A stretch of DNA of 14,572 nucleotides from JBBKWX01 sp037969175 (GCA_037969175.1 JBBKWX010000021.1:1-14572); one strand, 5' to 3'. Shown: positions 1 to 9,262, counted from the first letter of the stretch. The notes: a model not told the origin generated them from the letters alone. Program-made: numbers and translations.

Positions 1-548
1 ATAAACTGACCTTCATTATTACTTACATCACCATTACCCGGCCAGTTCTTGATGATATCCGGCATGGTTGTAAGTTCACCATTTACAAATTGTTCAACCT
101 GATCACGGGTAACTTTAAAGTGTTTATCATACTTAAAGCAAGTGGCAGGATTCACATCAACCGTACTTTGATTGATCGGTCCCGACCAGAAATCATTACC
201 TCCCTGACGATAAGTCATGGCTGCTGCTTTCAGGTTACCCCCTGCATCCAGTCCGCCGATCCAAAGTGCTCCTGCAAACATAGAATGTTTACTGCCGCCT
301 TTTGGAACTTCATACTTGGCATTTGCCTGATCCCACCACATGTCGCCACCGGCTAACAGTGTGGTACGGACATTATTTATATCCAAATCAGTCTTTGCAG
401 TAGTTGGGTTACAACCCGCTGCAATGGATGGCAGACTTGTATTATTCTTAGGCGGTGTTATTTTGCTTCCTGCATTCTCTTTAGCAGTAACTATCCCACC
501 GCTAAGTAATAATGATGCTGCAAATACTATCCCTATATGTTTTTTCAT
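1..548 (-). CDS. Exported protein, N-terminal part only (3' end outside window)
   Basis: The reading frame starts at an ATG (complement of 546-548) and is open to the left edge, giving 182 codons. Residues 1 to about 22 (MKKHIGIVFAASLLLSGGIVTA) form a signal peptide, so the product is exported. The mature part contains LDINNVRTTLLAGGDMWWD, then a stretch with FAGALWIGGLDAGGNLK and YRQGGNDFWSGP. I associate this Trp/Gly-rich pattern with the N-terminus of large Bacteroidota surface or secreted proteins that often carry a C-terminal type IX secretion sorting domain. That C-terminus is not visible here, so the sorting claim is inference. The gene lies 37 bp behind the TonB-dependent receptor on the same strand and is probably co-transcribed with it. 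No enzymatic function can be assigned. Confidence 0.8.
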   Translation of the reverse strand, partial: MKKHIGIVFAASLLLSGGIVTAKENAGSKITPPKNNTSLPSIAAGCNPTTAKTDLDINNVRTTLLAGGDMWWDQANAKYEVPKGGSKHSMFAGALWIGGLDAGGNLKAAAMTYRQGGNDFWSGPINQSTVDVNPATCFKYDKHFKVTRDQVEQFVNGELTTMPDIIKNWPGNGDVSNNEGQF

Positions 549-585
549 ACTAGAAAAATTTATGCTAATGGTTTGTCTGTTTTAA

Positions 586-3500
586 TTAAAAGTTCAATTG
601 GATACCAAGTCTTGCACGGCGTGGCAGTGCATAGTTTCCAGGTGAATCAACTTTTGCGCTATAAAGATCTGCGAAAGAAGTTGGATCTGTTTTACCCTGT
701 ATGGTAGCCGAAGATTCTGCTGCAACCAAAAATCCATCATCATTAGGATTACCTGTACGACGATAAACCGTGATAATATTATCAGCATCAAGCAGATTCT
801 GAACAAGAATATATACATTCAATGAAGCTTTCTTCTTGTTATCATCCTTACCCCATTTCAAATCAAAATCGCGATCAATCTTTGCATCAACACGGAACTG
901 CCAAGGAAGACGAGAACCATTAATTGAACCTGCAATGATAGAACGCTGTTGGATTCCAAATGCTGCATCTTGTGTTACATTACTCTGACGTGAGTATGGA
1001 ACTCCTGAACCTGCACGGAAAATAAAGTTTACTCCGGTGTTAGCGAGGAACTGACGATCGAACCACATTGGCCCATCATAATCAGCACCAGAACCATAAC
1101 GGTAATCCAAAGAAGTAACCAAGGTATGACGTTGATCGAAATCTAAAGGAGTAAGTGCGCGAAGATTTGGTGCACCGAAGTTAACAAGGTTTAGAGCAGA
1201 ACGGTCACCTGAACCGGTACCCTCAGCAAACTGCAGTGTATAACTTGCGTTCATTCTAACATTACCTGTACGACGCATGTCATAAGACATACTCAAACCT
1301 TTTACAGTTCCAAAATCAATATTTCCATAAGTATTATAGAATACAGGATAAGCATAATTAATAGCAGTGTACTGTATCATATCTCTCATTTCACGATAGA
1401 AAGTTGAGAATGTGATAGCCGAACTGCGACTTACTTTCTGTTTGAATCCAAGCTCATATATTGTAGTACGCTCAGGCTTAAGATTTGGATTGTTTACAAC
1501 AGATCCCTGATTTTCAATGAATAAATATCCAACAGGGTCAAATCTTAAACGTGCAGGAGGTCTTTGTGTTAATACATCATAATTGGCAAAGAACATCGCT
1601 TCATCAGATATAGGGAACGAGAATGCAATTCTTGGCATCACATTAACTTGTGCTTCATAATCTGTAAATGACTCTGAAGTCAATCCATCAATTACACGTG
1701 TTTTATTTGGATCAACCAGATATGGAATCACATTTGAAGATCCTGCAGCCTGTGCTATCAATAGTGGATTTGCTATTGCAGTTCCACTTGCATCAAACCA
1801 CTGGTCACCATCACGATAACCGGTAATTGAAGTTGGAGAATTAACATCGTTTACATAAACAACATAATTAGATCCAATATTAGAAGGGTGTGTTCCGAAT
1901 TCAGAAACTTCACCGGCAGTGCGCGCAGGGAACATTAAATATGGATCCTTCAACACTTTTTGATTCGCATCAAAACGGTCAACGCGGACACCTACGTTAA
2001 AGATAAGGTCATTGAAAGCAAATTTATCCTGAATGTATCCAGCAATATAGTTTGGTTCGAATGCACCAACTTCTCTTGTTTTGTTTCCATTTACATCAAC
2101 AGCATTGAAGAAATCATCAAAACTTGGCTTATTTGTCAGCTTCTTGCCATAAACATCATAACCGAAAGCGTAGCCCATTACACCATTTCCATTTTCATAC
2201 AATTCATCTGCAGTGAACATAGAAAGATCAAATGACTCAGGAGAATAGGAATTAATATCGATCCAGTCAATATTAGATAATCCTAATTTCTTACGCACAT
2301 TTTCATAAAATCCAACTTTCACACTTCCATCTGCATTCAAATCTGGATTGTATAATCTGTTATAGAAAATAGTATCCGGGTTGTTCGGGTTAAAATTAGA
2401 AAGGATAGGGTTGCTAAGATCAAGGTTAGTATTCTTCTCGTTAGCACGCTGACGCATAGTGGTCCATATGCCAACCGGGAAAATACGATAACCACGGTCA
2501 ATTCTTTGTTCGTATTCAATACCTACAGTAATAGCGTGGTTTTTTATATCTGCTGATCCAGAAGCAGATACTCTAAACTGAGAATTATCTGTTTCCTGAT
2601 ATACATTATGAATAAAACCCGGATTATACCAAAGGTTATACAAATTTCTTGGCAAGCTACCATTCAACAATCCACCGCCATTTTGAACAGTAGTAGAAGA
2701 AGTAGGATTTGGGAACAAGCTATAATACTGACTTGTATACACTGAAGCCAAAGGATTAAGTGTACCCGGCTCATAATCATAACGAATATCCTGAGCAACG
2801 TCAATTTGAGTAAATGTAGTATCACCGGTTAATGAGTCAACACTTGATGCAAACTGCGCATTGGTCAAGGCCTTGGTAGTACTGAACTTACCAATATGTC
2901 CATAATTGAACAGATTATCTTTATGATCTTCGTGTTGAACAGTTGAAGTGAATTTAGAATAGTCAACTTGAATGGTATAGTATGCATTCTTTATGGAAGA
3001 CGCTGATTTATCACCTGCAGATTCCTGACCACCAAATTTCTGAGTGAATCTTCCGAATACTCTCCAAGTATTATTGATAGTTTGAGGATTGTTCTCAGAG
3101 TTCATCAATTGACTTCTGTATGTGAAAGCAGTCAAAACAGTTTGATCGCGACGATCTTCAAGATCGTATGATCCACCAAATGTAAAATTGAGGTTTTTGG
3201 AAGGAGAATAATCTAATTTTCCTGAAAAACGAATCGATGTTAAAGGTGTGTTTGGTGCAGCAGAAACATTCTCCAAGTCTCCGGAACGAAGATAATCAGA
3301 ATTATACAAAACAACATTTCCTCCAGCTTGCGGACGAAGTGGATTAGTTTTTAAACCGTTAAGGACATCATCCTTAACTTTTACACGCCCTACAGCAGAT
3401 GGATCAGGATCGTCTTCATGCTGATATTCACCAGAAATAAAGAATCCTAAAACAGGACGCTTGTTCTCGCCTTCAGTCTTTGTCATTAAAGGACCGGATA

Positions 3501-4263
3501 AACTGAAACCGCCAAGACGGTATTTGTATTTATCAAAAATGTCAGAGTTAACTAATTCGATTCCACCAAAATATTCTTTTGACGGTCCACGAGTTGTGAT
3601 ATTGATGATACCTCCTGTAGCATCTCCGTACTGAGCCGGAATACCACCGGTTACAACAGTTACCTGTTCGATACCGGAATTAGGCAGGTTAATCGATCCT
3701 CGTACTTTTACACCATCAATGATGTATGTTGTACCATTGTCACGTGCCCCTCTGATGTTCACGGCTTTACCCTCATCCTGCTGATAAACACCGGCAGTAG
3801 CTGACGCAACTGATCTTACGTCACGAGTTGGAGCAGCTTTGATTTCTTCCTGCGTAATTGTGGTTTGGGTCGATGGATTTCCTTTGTCGATCAAAGGGTT
3901 TTTGTACGCCTGTACAATTACTTCTTTGATCTCAATTCCTGCTGGAAGTTTTAAATCCTGGAATGTGATCTTATCAACGGAAACAATAACTCCTGTTATT
4001 TCAACAGTAGTGTAACCAACAAAAGACGCTTTCAGGCTGTATTTACCCGGAGAAAGCGGTTTAATTGAAAATTTACCATCAAAATCAGTCTGAGCACCAC
4101 CGGCTTGAGAACCGTTTAACTCTACGACAACGTTGGCAAAAGGTAAAGGCTCATTATTGGCCTTGTTCAAAATCCTACCTTGTATTGAACCTGACTGGGC
4201 ATACACAGATCCCGTCGTGGCTACAAATAGTAAGCATAATAAAAAGTAAATCTTTCGTATCAT
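586..4263 (-). CDS. TonB-dependent outer-membrane receptor with carboxypeptidase-regulatory-like N-terminal domain
   Basis: This 1225-residue protein should be a TonB/ExbBD-energised outer-membrane beta-barrel. Residues 1-22 are a signal peptide with cleavage before Q23. Residues about 26-105 form a carboxypeptidase-regulatory-like (Ig-fold) domain (GRILNKANNEPLPFANVVV, TDFDGKFSI, FVGY). Residues about 125-228 are the plug (NIRGARDNGTTYIIDGVKV, VTGGIPAQYGDATGGIINI). The rest is the barrel, ending in PRRARLGIQLNF with the C-terminal Phe typical of outer-membrane barrels. The length exceeds that of siderophore receptors and resembles large Bacteroidota receptors. There is no SusD-like gene next to it, so I do not call it SusC; the partner is the exported protein 37 bp downstream. 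The ATG at 4263 puts the signal peptide at the N-terminus. The substrate is unknown; proteins of this architecture are also sometimes linked to secretion. Confidence 0.93.
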   Translation of the reverse strand: MIRKIYFLLCLLFVATTGSVYAQSGSIQGRILNKANNEPLPFANVVVELNGSQAGGAQTDFDGKFSIKPLSPGKYSLKASFVGYTTVEITGVIVSVDKITFQDLKLPAGIEIKEVIVQAYKNPLIDKGNPSTQTTITQEEIKAAPTRDVRSVASATAGVYQQDEGKAVNIRGARDNGTTYIIDGVKVRGSINLPNSGIEQVTVVTGGIPAQYGDATGGIINITTRGPSKEYFGGIELVNSDIFDKYKYRLGGFSLSGPLMTKTEGENKRPVLGFFISGEYQHEDDPDPSAVGRVKVKDDVLNGLKTNPLRPQAGGNVVLYNSDYLRSGDLENVSAAPNTPLTSIRFSGKLDYSPSKNLNFTFGGSYDLEDRRDQTVLTAFTYRSQLMNSENNPQTINNTWRVFGRFTQKFGGQESAGDKSASSIKNAYYTIQVDYSKFTSTVQHEDHKDNLFNYGHIGKFSTTKALTNAQFASSVDSLTGDTTFTQIDVAQDIRYDYEPGTLNPLASVYTSQYYSLFPNPTSSTTVQNGGGLLNGSLPRNLYNLWYNPGFIHNVYQETDNSQFRVSASGSADIKNHAITVGIEYEQRIDRGYRIFPVGIWTTMRQRANEKNTNLDLSNPILSNFNPNNPDTIFYNRLYNPDLNADGSVKVGFYENVRKKLGLSNIDWIDINSYSPESFDLSMFTADELYENGNGVMGYAFGYDVYGKKLTNKPSFDDFFNAVDVNGNKTREVGAFEPNYIAGYIQDKFAFNDLIFNVGVRVDRFDANQKVLKDPYLMFPARTAGEVSEFGTHPSNIGSNYVVYVNDVNSPTSITGYRDGDQWFDASGTAIANPLLIAQAAGSSNVIPYLVDPNKTRVIDGLTSESFTDYEAQVNVMPRIAFSFPISDEAMFFANYDVLTQRPPARLRFDPVGYLFIENQGSVVNNPNLKPERTTIYELGFKQKVSRSSAITFSTFYREMRDMIQYTAINYAYPVFYNTYGNIDFGTVKGLSMSYDMRRTGNVRMNASYTLQFAEGTGSGDRSALNLVNFGAPNLRALTPLDFDQRHTLVTSLDYRYGSGADYDGPMWFDRQFLANTGVNFIFRAGSGVPYSRQSNVTQDAAFGIQQRSIIAGSINGSRLPWQFRVDAKIDRDFDLKWGKDDNKKKASLNVYILVQNLLDADNIITVYRRTGNPNDDGFLVAAESSATIQGKTDPTSFADLYSAKVDSPGNYALPRRARLGIQLNF

Positions 4264-4303
4264 ATTGATCAGTTTAGTAGTGTTATAAACCTCAAGAAGG
4301 TCG

Positions 4304-4335
4304 TAAATGTATGTAATATTAAATATAATATCAAA
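4304..4335 (-). promoter_or_regulatory. Putative Bacteroidota-type promoter of the TonB-dependent receptor
   Basis: On the minus strand, TTTG (4335 to 4332) is followed after 20 nt by TACATTTA (4311 to 4304). This matches the Bacteroidota -33/-7 consensus TTTG...TAnnTTTG except for the last base. The start codon lies 40 nt downstream of the -7 box. The spacing is ideal, but no transcript data support it. Confidence 0.45.
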
Positions 4336-4386
4336 ACAAGATTTTCAATTTTACATAATTTTGACTGGAAATGAGTAAAGTAGAGT

Positions 4387-4782
4387 TTATTTATAGGGTC
4401 TGTTTAATATCGCATCGGCAATTACAGCAGATCTCAAATCAAATTCAGGTCTCATATTAGTGAATTCAGTATCCGTATTACTACCTGAATTATCAAAATT
4501 TATTGATGGTATGGAAGGCTTAGATACTGTATTCAAATCCTCAAGACTTTCATAAACTAAAGGCTGAATAGTGCTTTTTTTTCCGGATGCTCTATTTTTT
4601 ACTTTAGGTACTTGAACTTCTGAAACCTCTTCATGCGGCTGCATTCCCTCGAGTAATTGATCCCAAACAGATTGTGTTTTAGGGGTATTTGATTTCTTTC
4701 CAGAACCCGAAACCTTAGAATATTGCTTGTAAAGCAGCCAAATGATTACAAATAATATATATAAAAGAGGTTTTAATTCCAT
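4387..4782 (-). CDS. Small membrane-anchored protein of unknown function
   Basis: The 131-residue product has one hydrophobic segment at residues about 5-18 (PLLYILFVIIWLLY), followed by a positively charged stretch (residues 19-35). This predicts a single N-terminal anchor with a cytoplasmic tail. The middle (about 36-110) is polar, Ser/Thr/Asn-rich and probably disordered. The C-terminus DLRSAVIADAILNRPY (residues 115-130) is a compact amphipathic motif. From memory, similar DLR-AVI-EIL-R-Y endings occur in small Bacteroidota proteins of unknown function; I cannot confirm that here. The gene diverges from smc across a 114-bp gap, and its 3' end faces the receptor promoter region. I see no hairpin terminator behind it. 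The function is unknown; the tail motif may be a protein-binding peptide (inference). Confidence 0.75.
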   Translation of the reverse strand: MELKPLLYILFVIIWLLYKQYSKVSGSGKKSNTPKTQSVWDQLLEGMQPHEEVSEVQVPKVKNRASGKKSTIQPLVYESLEDLNTVSKPSIPSINFDNSGSNTDTEFTNMRPEFDLRSAVIADAILNRPYK

Positions 4783-4832
4783 TGTTGTCTATTAGTTCTG
4801 TAAACATAATAATAATTTTACCATAATTATTC

Positions 4833-4868
4833 TTTGTAAAAATATTGACGCAGAAATTACTATTTTTG
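4833..4868 (+). promoter_or_regulatory. Putative promoter of smc
   Basis: TATTTTTG at 4861-4868 matches the Bacteroidota -7 consensus TAnnTTTG exactly. A TTTG at 4833-4836 lies 24 nt upstream, slightly longer than the usual spacing. Transcription would start around 4874-4876, giving a leader of only about 20 nt before the TTG start codon at 4897. Confidence 0.4.
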
Positions 4869-4896
4869 TCGCCCCCATTCAAATTCTTGTGAAATC

Positions 4897-7800
4897 TTGA
4901 GGCTCAAAACACTCGACATAAAAGGCTTTAAAAGCTTTGGAGATAAAGTAACTATCCACTTTTCGGAAGGTGTTACTGCTATTGTAGGACCTAATGGTTC
5001 GGGCAAGAGTAATGTCGTTGATGCTATGCGGTGGGTTCTTGGGGAACAAAAAACCAGAATGTTGCGCTCCGAAAAAATGGAGAACATCATTTTTAATGGT
5101 ACAAAATCCAGAAAACCTGCAAATCTGGCTGAAGTTTCTCTCACATTTGAGAACACAAGAAATATACTTCCTACAGAATTCTCAGATGTTACTATTACCA
5201 GAAAGTTATACAGAAGTGGTGAGAGCGAATATCAACTAAACAATGTCACTTGCCGATTGAAGGATATCACGGATCTGTTTTTAGATACCGGAATAGGTAG
5301 TGATTCATACTCTATCATCGAATTAAGGATGATTGATGAGATCCTGAATGATCGTAATGATACAATCCGGCAATTGTTTGAAGAAGCATCAGGGATTTCC
5401 AAATATAAGGTGAGAAAAAAACAAACCTTAAACAAACTTGAAGAAACTCAGGCGGATCTTGAACGGGTGAATGATCTTTTGGCCGAGATCGAAAAAAACA
5501 TGAAGACCCTGGAGTCTCAGGCAAAAAAAGCTGAGAAATATTACAAACTCCGTGAAGAATACAAAACCAAATCTACTGATCTGGCTTTGATTCAGATTGA
5601 ATCATATAAATCATCCTTCGAAGAATTACAAAAACAAAATGTAGATCAACAGGATCAAAAAGTTGCTTTACAAAATGAGATAATTAAAAAAGAAGCAGGA
5701 GTTGAAAAAGCGAAATTGGATTCCCTGAATCAGGAGAAAGAATTACAACAAGCACAAAAATTCTTCAACGAAAAAGTAGCTCAGATCCGTCAATACGAAA
5801 ATGATAAAAAAATAAAAGATGAACGACTTAAATTCTTGCTCGATAAAAAGCAAGGATTAGAAGCATTTATGCTGCAACTAAAGTCTGAGATCGAACAAAA
5901 TATTGAAACCAAAAATAATATTGAAGTTTCTAAAAAAGCTGAACAGGAAGCTTGTGCAGCAATGGAGATCGAATGGACTAAACTGAAATTGGAAGTTGAA
6001 AACATTCGGGAAAAACATAATTCAGCAAAAATCGAAAATGAAACTTTGAATTCCAGATTACTGGATCAAAGAAATGAAATGCATCGTCTTGAGAAAGAAC
6101 AAGTGATGCTCAAAGCAAGAAAAGATAGTCTGGAAAGTGAAAAAAATCGTCTTGACGACGATAGCAGAAAACTGGAGCAGAATAAAACAGATCTAGAGAG
6201 TCTGCTCGTAACAGCTGAGAAAGAATTTAAAGTATTACAGGAAGCAGTTGCAGGTTTGAGTAAAGATCTCGAATCAGGCAGGTCAAAGATCTTAGAACAA
6301 GAATCCATTCTTCAAAAGAAAAATGAAGAATTAATTTCTGTGAATAGAAGTCTGGATGCAAGACAAAATGAATTTAATCTTACCAAAAGTCTGATTGATA
6401 ATTTAGAAGGTTTTCCGGAGTCCATAAAATTTCTAAAAAAGAATTCAGAATATAAAATAGAAGCTCCATTATTGTCAGATCTGATATCTGCTTCATCGGA
6501 GTATAAACTTGCAATTGAGTCATTCCTTGAACCCTACATGAATTTCTTTGTGGTGGATACATTGGATGAAGCAAAACTCGCGATTAATCTATTAAGCAGA
6601 ACAGCAAAAGGAAGAGCAAATTTCTTTTTACTTGATGAATTTAAAACAGAAAAATTTGAACCTGCAAATCCTATTAATGGATGTGTAAGAGCAATAGATG
6701 TTGTAGATTATGATCCAAAATATTCTACATTCTTTGGATACCTTCTCCGAAATTTATTGATCGCAGTTGAAGATGAAGATAAGATCCCTTTTTCTGATTC
6801 CGGAGATAAAAATTCTGTTATCGTTACCCGTAATGGAAAATTCCAACGTTCTCGCAGAGTTCTTACAGGAGGATCAGTTGGTTTGTTTGATGGAAAGAGA
6901 ATTGGTAGGGCCAAAAATCTTGATACACTTGGGAAAGAGATCAAGAAACTTGAAATTTCAAGATTAAAACTGAAATCCGAGCTCGAAATTCTTCATGAAG
7001 AAAGTGCGTCCATAAAAAAATCAAACAGAGAAAAAGAGGATGAATTTGCACGTAAGAATTCGGAATTAAATACCGCCTCTACCCGCCTTGCTTCTACTCA
7101 GGGAAGGAAAGAACATTTGACGGAGTTGATCCGAAAAAACCAAGCCAGGATCAATGATATAACTTTACAACTCGAGCAGATTTTTACCGGAAAACCCGGT
7201 GACACAGATACTCCGGATGAGAGCTTGGGAAAGCTGAATTCAATGCTTTCCGAATTGGCTGAAGAATTGAAATCAAAACAAACAATTCTTTCTGATTTCA
7301 CAGAGGAATTGAATGTAAAATCTCAATCTTTAAATCTACAACATATACTATTTGTTCAACAACAAAATAAAGTAAATACTTTACTTCGTGACCTTTCTTT
7401 CCGAGAAGAACAACAGACAAATCTGGACAGATCTTCCAAAGAAAAACAAGTTGAATATGAACGTGTAATTGACCAGGTTACAGAGATTGGGAAAACTTCA
7501 GATTCCTCAGATGATGAACTGACAACCATGTATGAAGAAAAAACAAACATGGAGCTGGTTGTTACAGAAGCTGAAACCGAATATTATAAAGTAAGAGGGG
7601 GAATTGAGGAATTAGAAAATGAGTTAAAGGAACTAAGAAGAAATAAGGAATCAGGTGACACAATTTCATCCGCAATTCAGGAAAAAGTTACTGACCTTAA
7701 GATCAAATTAAATTCACTGAAAGAAAGACTAAGCGTTGAATTTAATATTGAACTTGAAGATCTCGAGAATCAAGAACAGGACGAAGAATCAGCTGAACAG

Positions 7801-8472
7801 AAGAAAGAAATTGATGAGGAAAAGCTGAGAAATGACGTTGAAAAAATGAGACAGCAAATGAGCAATTTTGGCCCAATTAATTCAATGGCGCTCGAAGCTT
7901 ATGGAGAGATCAATGAACGTCATACTTTTATTAATACTCAAAAAGAAGATCTCAATAATGCTAAGGAAAGTTTACTTGCGACGATTAACGAGATCGATAA
8001 TACCGCAAAAGAAAAATTCCTAAATTCGTTTGAAGCGATCAGAGAAAATTTCATTGCCGTATTCAGATCATTGTTCTCAGAGGAAGATAAGTGTGATCTT
8101 GTTCTCGTAAATCCTGACAGTCCACTTGATTCAGATATACAAATTACAGCTCAGCCTAAAGGAAAAAGACCTCTATCCATTAACCAGCTTTCAGGGGGAG
8201 AAAAAACCTTGACCGCAACCGCATTATTGTTTGGTATTTATCTGTTGAAACCTGCGCCATTCTGTATCTTCGATGAAGTTGATGCGCCTTTGGATGATAA
8301 TAATATTGATAAGTTTAATAAGATCATTAAGACCTTTTCAACGGATAGTCAATTCATTATTGTTACGCATAACAAACGAACGATGGCATCAACCGATCTT
8401 ATCTATGGCATCACGATGATCGAACAAGGTATCACTCAAGTAGTTCCTGTTGATATCCGGGAATTTGCCTAA
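4897..8472 (+). CDS. smc: Chromosome segregation protein SMC
   Basis: This 1191-residue SMC ATPase is the core of the bacterial condensin (SMC-ScpAB), which compacts and segregates chromosomes. Domain order is complete: an N-terminal head half with Walker A GPNGSGKSN at residues 31-39; a first coiled coil (about 165-495); a hinge (about 500-665, from GFPESIKFL); a second coiled coil (about 670-1000); and a C-terminal head half with signature LSGGEK at 1098-1103, Walker B CIFDEVDAPLDD at about 1123-1134, and a switch His in IVTHNK. The start is a TTG: no ATG or GTG lies in frame between the upstream in-frame stop at 4846-4848 and this codon, and TTG gives MRLKTLDIKGFKSFG, the canonical SMC N-terminus. 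scpA and scpB are not in the window. The gene ends 3 bp from the stop codon of a convergent small gene. Confidence 0.97.
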   Translation: MRLKTLDIKGFKSFGDKVTIHFSEGVTAIVGPNGSGKSNVVDAMRWVLGEQKTRMLRSEKMENIIFNGTKSRKPANLAEVSLTFENTRNILPTEFSDVTITRKLYRSGESEYQLNNVTCRLKDITDLFLDTGIGSDSYSIIELRMIDEILNDRNDTIRQLFEEASGISKYKVRKKQTLNKLEETQADLERVNDLLAEIEKNMKTLESQAKKAEKYYKLREEYKTKSTDLALIQIESYKSSFEELQKQNVDQQDQKVALQNEIIKKEAGVEKAKLDSLNQEKELQQAQKFFNEKVAQIRQYENDKKIKDERLKFLLDKKQGLEAFMLQLKSEIEQNIETKNNIEVSKKAEQEACAAMEIEWTKLKLEVENIREKHNSAKIENETLNSRLLDQRNEMHRLEKEQVMLKARKDSLESEKNRLDDDSRKLEQNKTDLESLLVTAEKEFKVLQEAVAGLSKDLESGRSKILEQESILQKKNEELISVNRSLDARQNEFNLTKSLIDNLEGFPESIKFLKKNSEYKIEAPLLSDLISASSEYKLAIESFLEPYMNFFVVDTLDEAKLAINLLSRTAKGRANFFLLDEFKTEKFEPANPINGCVRAIDVVDYDPKYSTFFGYLLRNLLIAVEDEDKIPFSDSGDKNSVIVTRNGKFQRSRRVLTGGSVGLFDGKRIGRAKNLDTLGKEIKKLEISRLKLKSELEILHEESASIKKSNREKEDEFARKNSELNTASTRLASTQGRKEHLTELIRKNQARINDITLQLEQIFTGKPGDTDTPDESLGKLNSMLSELAEELKSKQTILSDFTEELNVKSQSLNLQHILFVQQQNKVNTLLRDLSFREEQQTNLDRSSKEKQVEYERVIDQVTEIGKTSDSSDDELTTMYEEKTNMELVVTEAETEYYKVRGGIEELENELKELRRNKESGDTISSAIQEKVTDLKIKLNSLKERLSVEFNIELEDLENQEQDEESAEQKKEIDEEKLRNDVEKMRQQMSNFGPINSMALEAYGEINERHTFINTQKEDLNNAKESLLATINEIDNTAKEKFLNSFEAIRENFIAVFRSLFSEEDKCDLVLVNPDSPLDSDIQITAQPKGKRPLSINQLSGGEKTLTATALLFGIYLLKPAPFCIFDEVDAPLDDNNIDKFNKIIKTFSTDSQFIIVTHNKRTMASTDLIYGITMIEQGITQVVPVDIREFA

Positions 8473-8475
8473 GGA

Positions 8476-8766
8476 TTAATTCTTTTGGCGAAAAATTCTC
8501 CTGAAAAAGGATTCGCTTCCCTGATTTTTATTGAACCTGTTTGCTCTTCTTTTATTAGTTTTCATCCGTTTCCTGGTATCCTTGGTTTGGATCTTGGTAT
8601 GACGCTTTCTTGCTTTTTCTTCCTTCTTGATCAGCACCTGCTCCTGCTTAGCCTTTTTCTGATCAGCCTTTTTCTGAAGCTTGCTTGGCTTGCTGCTCTG
8701 CGCATATGCACTTACACTTAATAAAAGTAAAACAGCTGATATAAATAAACGGATCCCGGCTCTCAA
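8476..8766 (-). CDS. Small, very basic exported protein of unknown function
   Basis: This 96-residue product has a signal peptide (residues 1-22, MRAGIRLFISAVLLLLSVSAYA) and a mature part in which about 28 of 74 residues are Lys or Arg and only about 6 are acidic. The visible core is KKEEKARKRHTKIQTKDTR, followed by RKRMKTNKRRANRFNK and an aromatic/basic tail FFRRIFRQK. I recall small Bacteroidota periplasmic proteins with a similar H-IQ-K-TRKRMK core, none with a known role. The only usable start is TTG at 8766: the frame reads TAA GAA AAG AAT TTG upstream, so no ATG or GTG is possible. It converges on smc with 3 bp between the stop codons. Binding to an anionic partner such as LPS, nucleic acid or polysaccharide is possible from composition but unproven. 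Confidence 0.7.
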   Translation of the reverse strand: MRAGIRLFISAVLLLLSVSAYAQSSKPSKLQKKADQKKAKQEQVLIKKEEKARKRHTKIQTKDTRKRMKTNKRRANRFNKNQGSESFFRRIFRQKN

Positions 8767-8805
8767 ATTCTTTTCTTATTGGAACGTAAATAGAAATCAA
8801 ATGGT

Positions 8806-8840
8806 ATAAAAAATCCCGCATATCAAAAAGACATGCGGGA
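8806..8840 (-). terminator. Rho-independent terminator behind the 134-residue exported protein gene
   Basis: CCCGCAT (8815-8821) and ATGCGGG (8833-8839) form a 7-bp GC-rich stem, extended by one T-A pair (8814/8840), with an 11-nt loop. On the minus strand the stem is followed by ATTTTTTAT, the expected U tract. It lies 18 bp beyond the stop codon of the gene at 8858-9262 and separates it from the next minus-strand gene. Confidence 0.8.
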
Positions 8841-8857
8841 AATATCTTGTAATTTAA

Positions 8858-9262
8858 TTATTGGATCTCAAACCCGACAATGATGTCTTCCTGACCTCCA
8901 ATTATTTTCATTCTTACCTTAGATACTGTAAGGTTATCCTTCTTCTCATATACGAGCTTACTTCCTTTCAATACAAGATCAAACTCTGCAGATGAACCAT
9001 CGGAATACATAAAACCAATAGTACCTGATTGGCCGGCAATGTTTTTTCTTTGTGTACCTGCATTATCAAAAATGCTGATCTCATATCTGTCCTTAAATAC
9101 TTTAAGTTCAACCTGGTCATTACCGGTGCTTACTTTTTGAGTTGATATAGCAGTCTCGGCTCCTTTTGTCTGTTTTGCAGTCTGTGCATAACCATAACTC
9201 ACTGAACCTAAAACTATGACAATCGCAAGACATATACTTTTGACTATTGACAATGCTTTCAT
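8858..9262 (-). CDS. Exported protein of unknown function
   Basis: The 134-residue product has a clear signal peptide (residues 1-26, ending in VSYGYA before Q27). A short polar linker follows, then a compact domain at about 48-134 rich in alternating hydrophobic/polar residues (VELKVFKDRYEISIFDN, TIGFMYSDGSSAEFDLVLKG, VRMKIIGGQEDIIVGFEI). This suggests a small beta-sandwich or beta-barrel in the periplasm. There is no Cys in the mature part and no catalytic motif I recognise. It starts at ATG 9262. A promoter-like pair lies 40 nt upstream and a hairpin terminator follows, so it is probably a single-gene transcript. I do not recognise the family. Confidence 0.8.
   Translation of the reverse strand: MKALSIVKSICLAIVIVLGSVSYGYAQTAKQTKGAETAISTQKVSTGNDQVELKVFKDRYEISIFDNAGTQRKNIAGQSGTIGFMYSDGSSAEFDLVLKGSKLVYEKKDNLTVSKVRMKIIGGQEDIIVGFEIQ

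Noticed and set aside
586..4263. SusC-type glycan importer
   Set aside because: No SusD-like lipoprotein gene is next to it and the downstream partner is of a different type, so only a general TonB-dependent receptor call is made.
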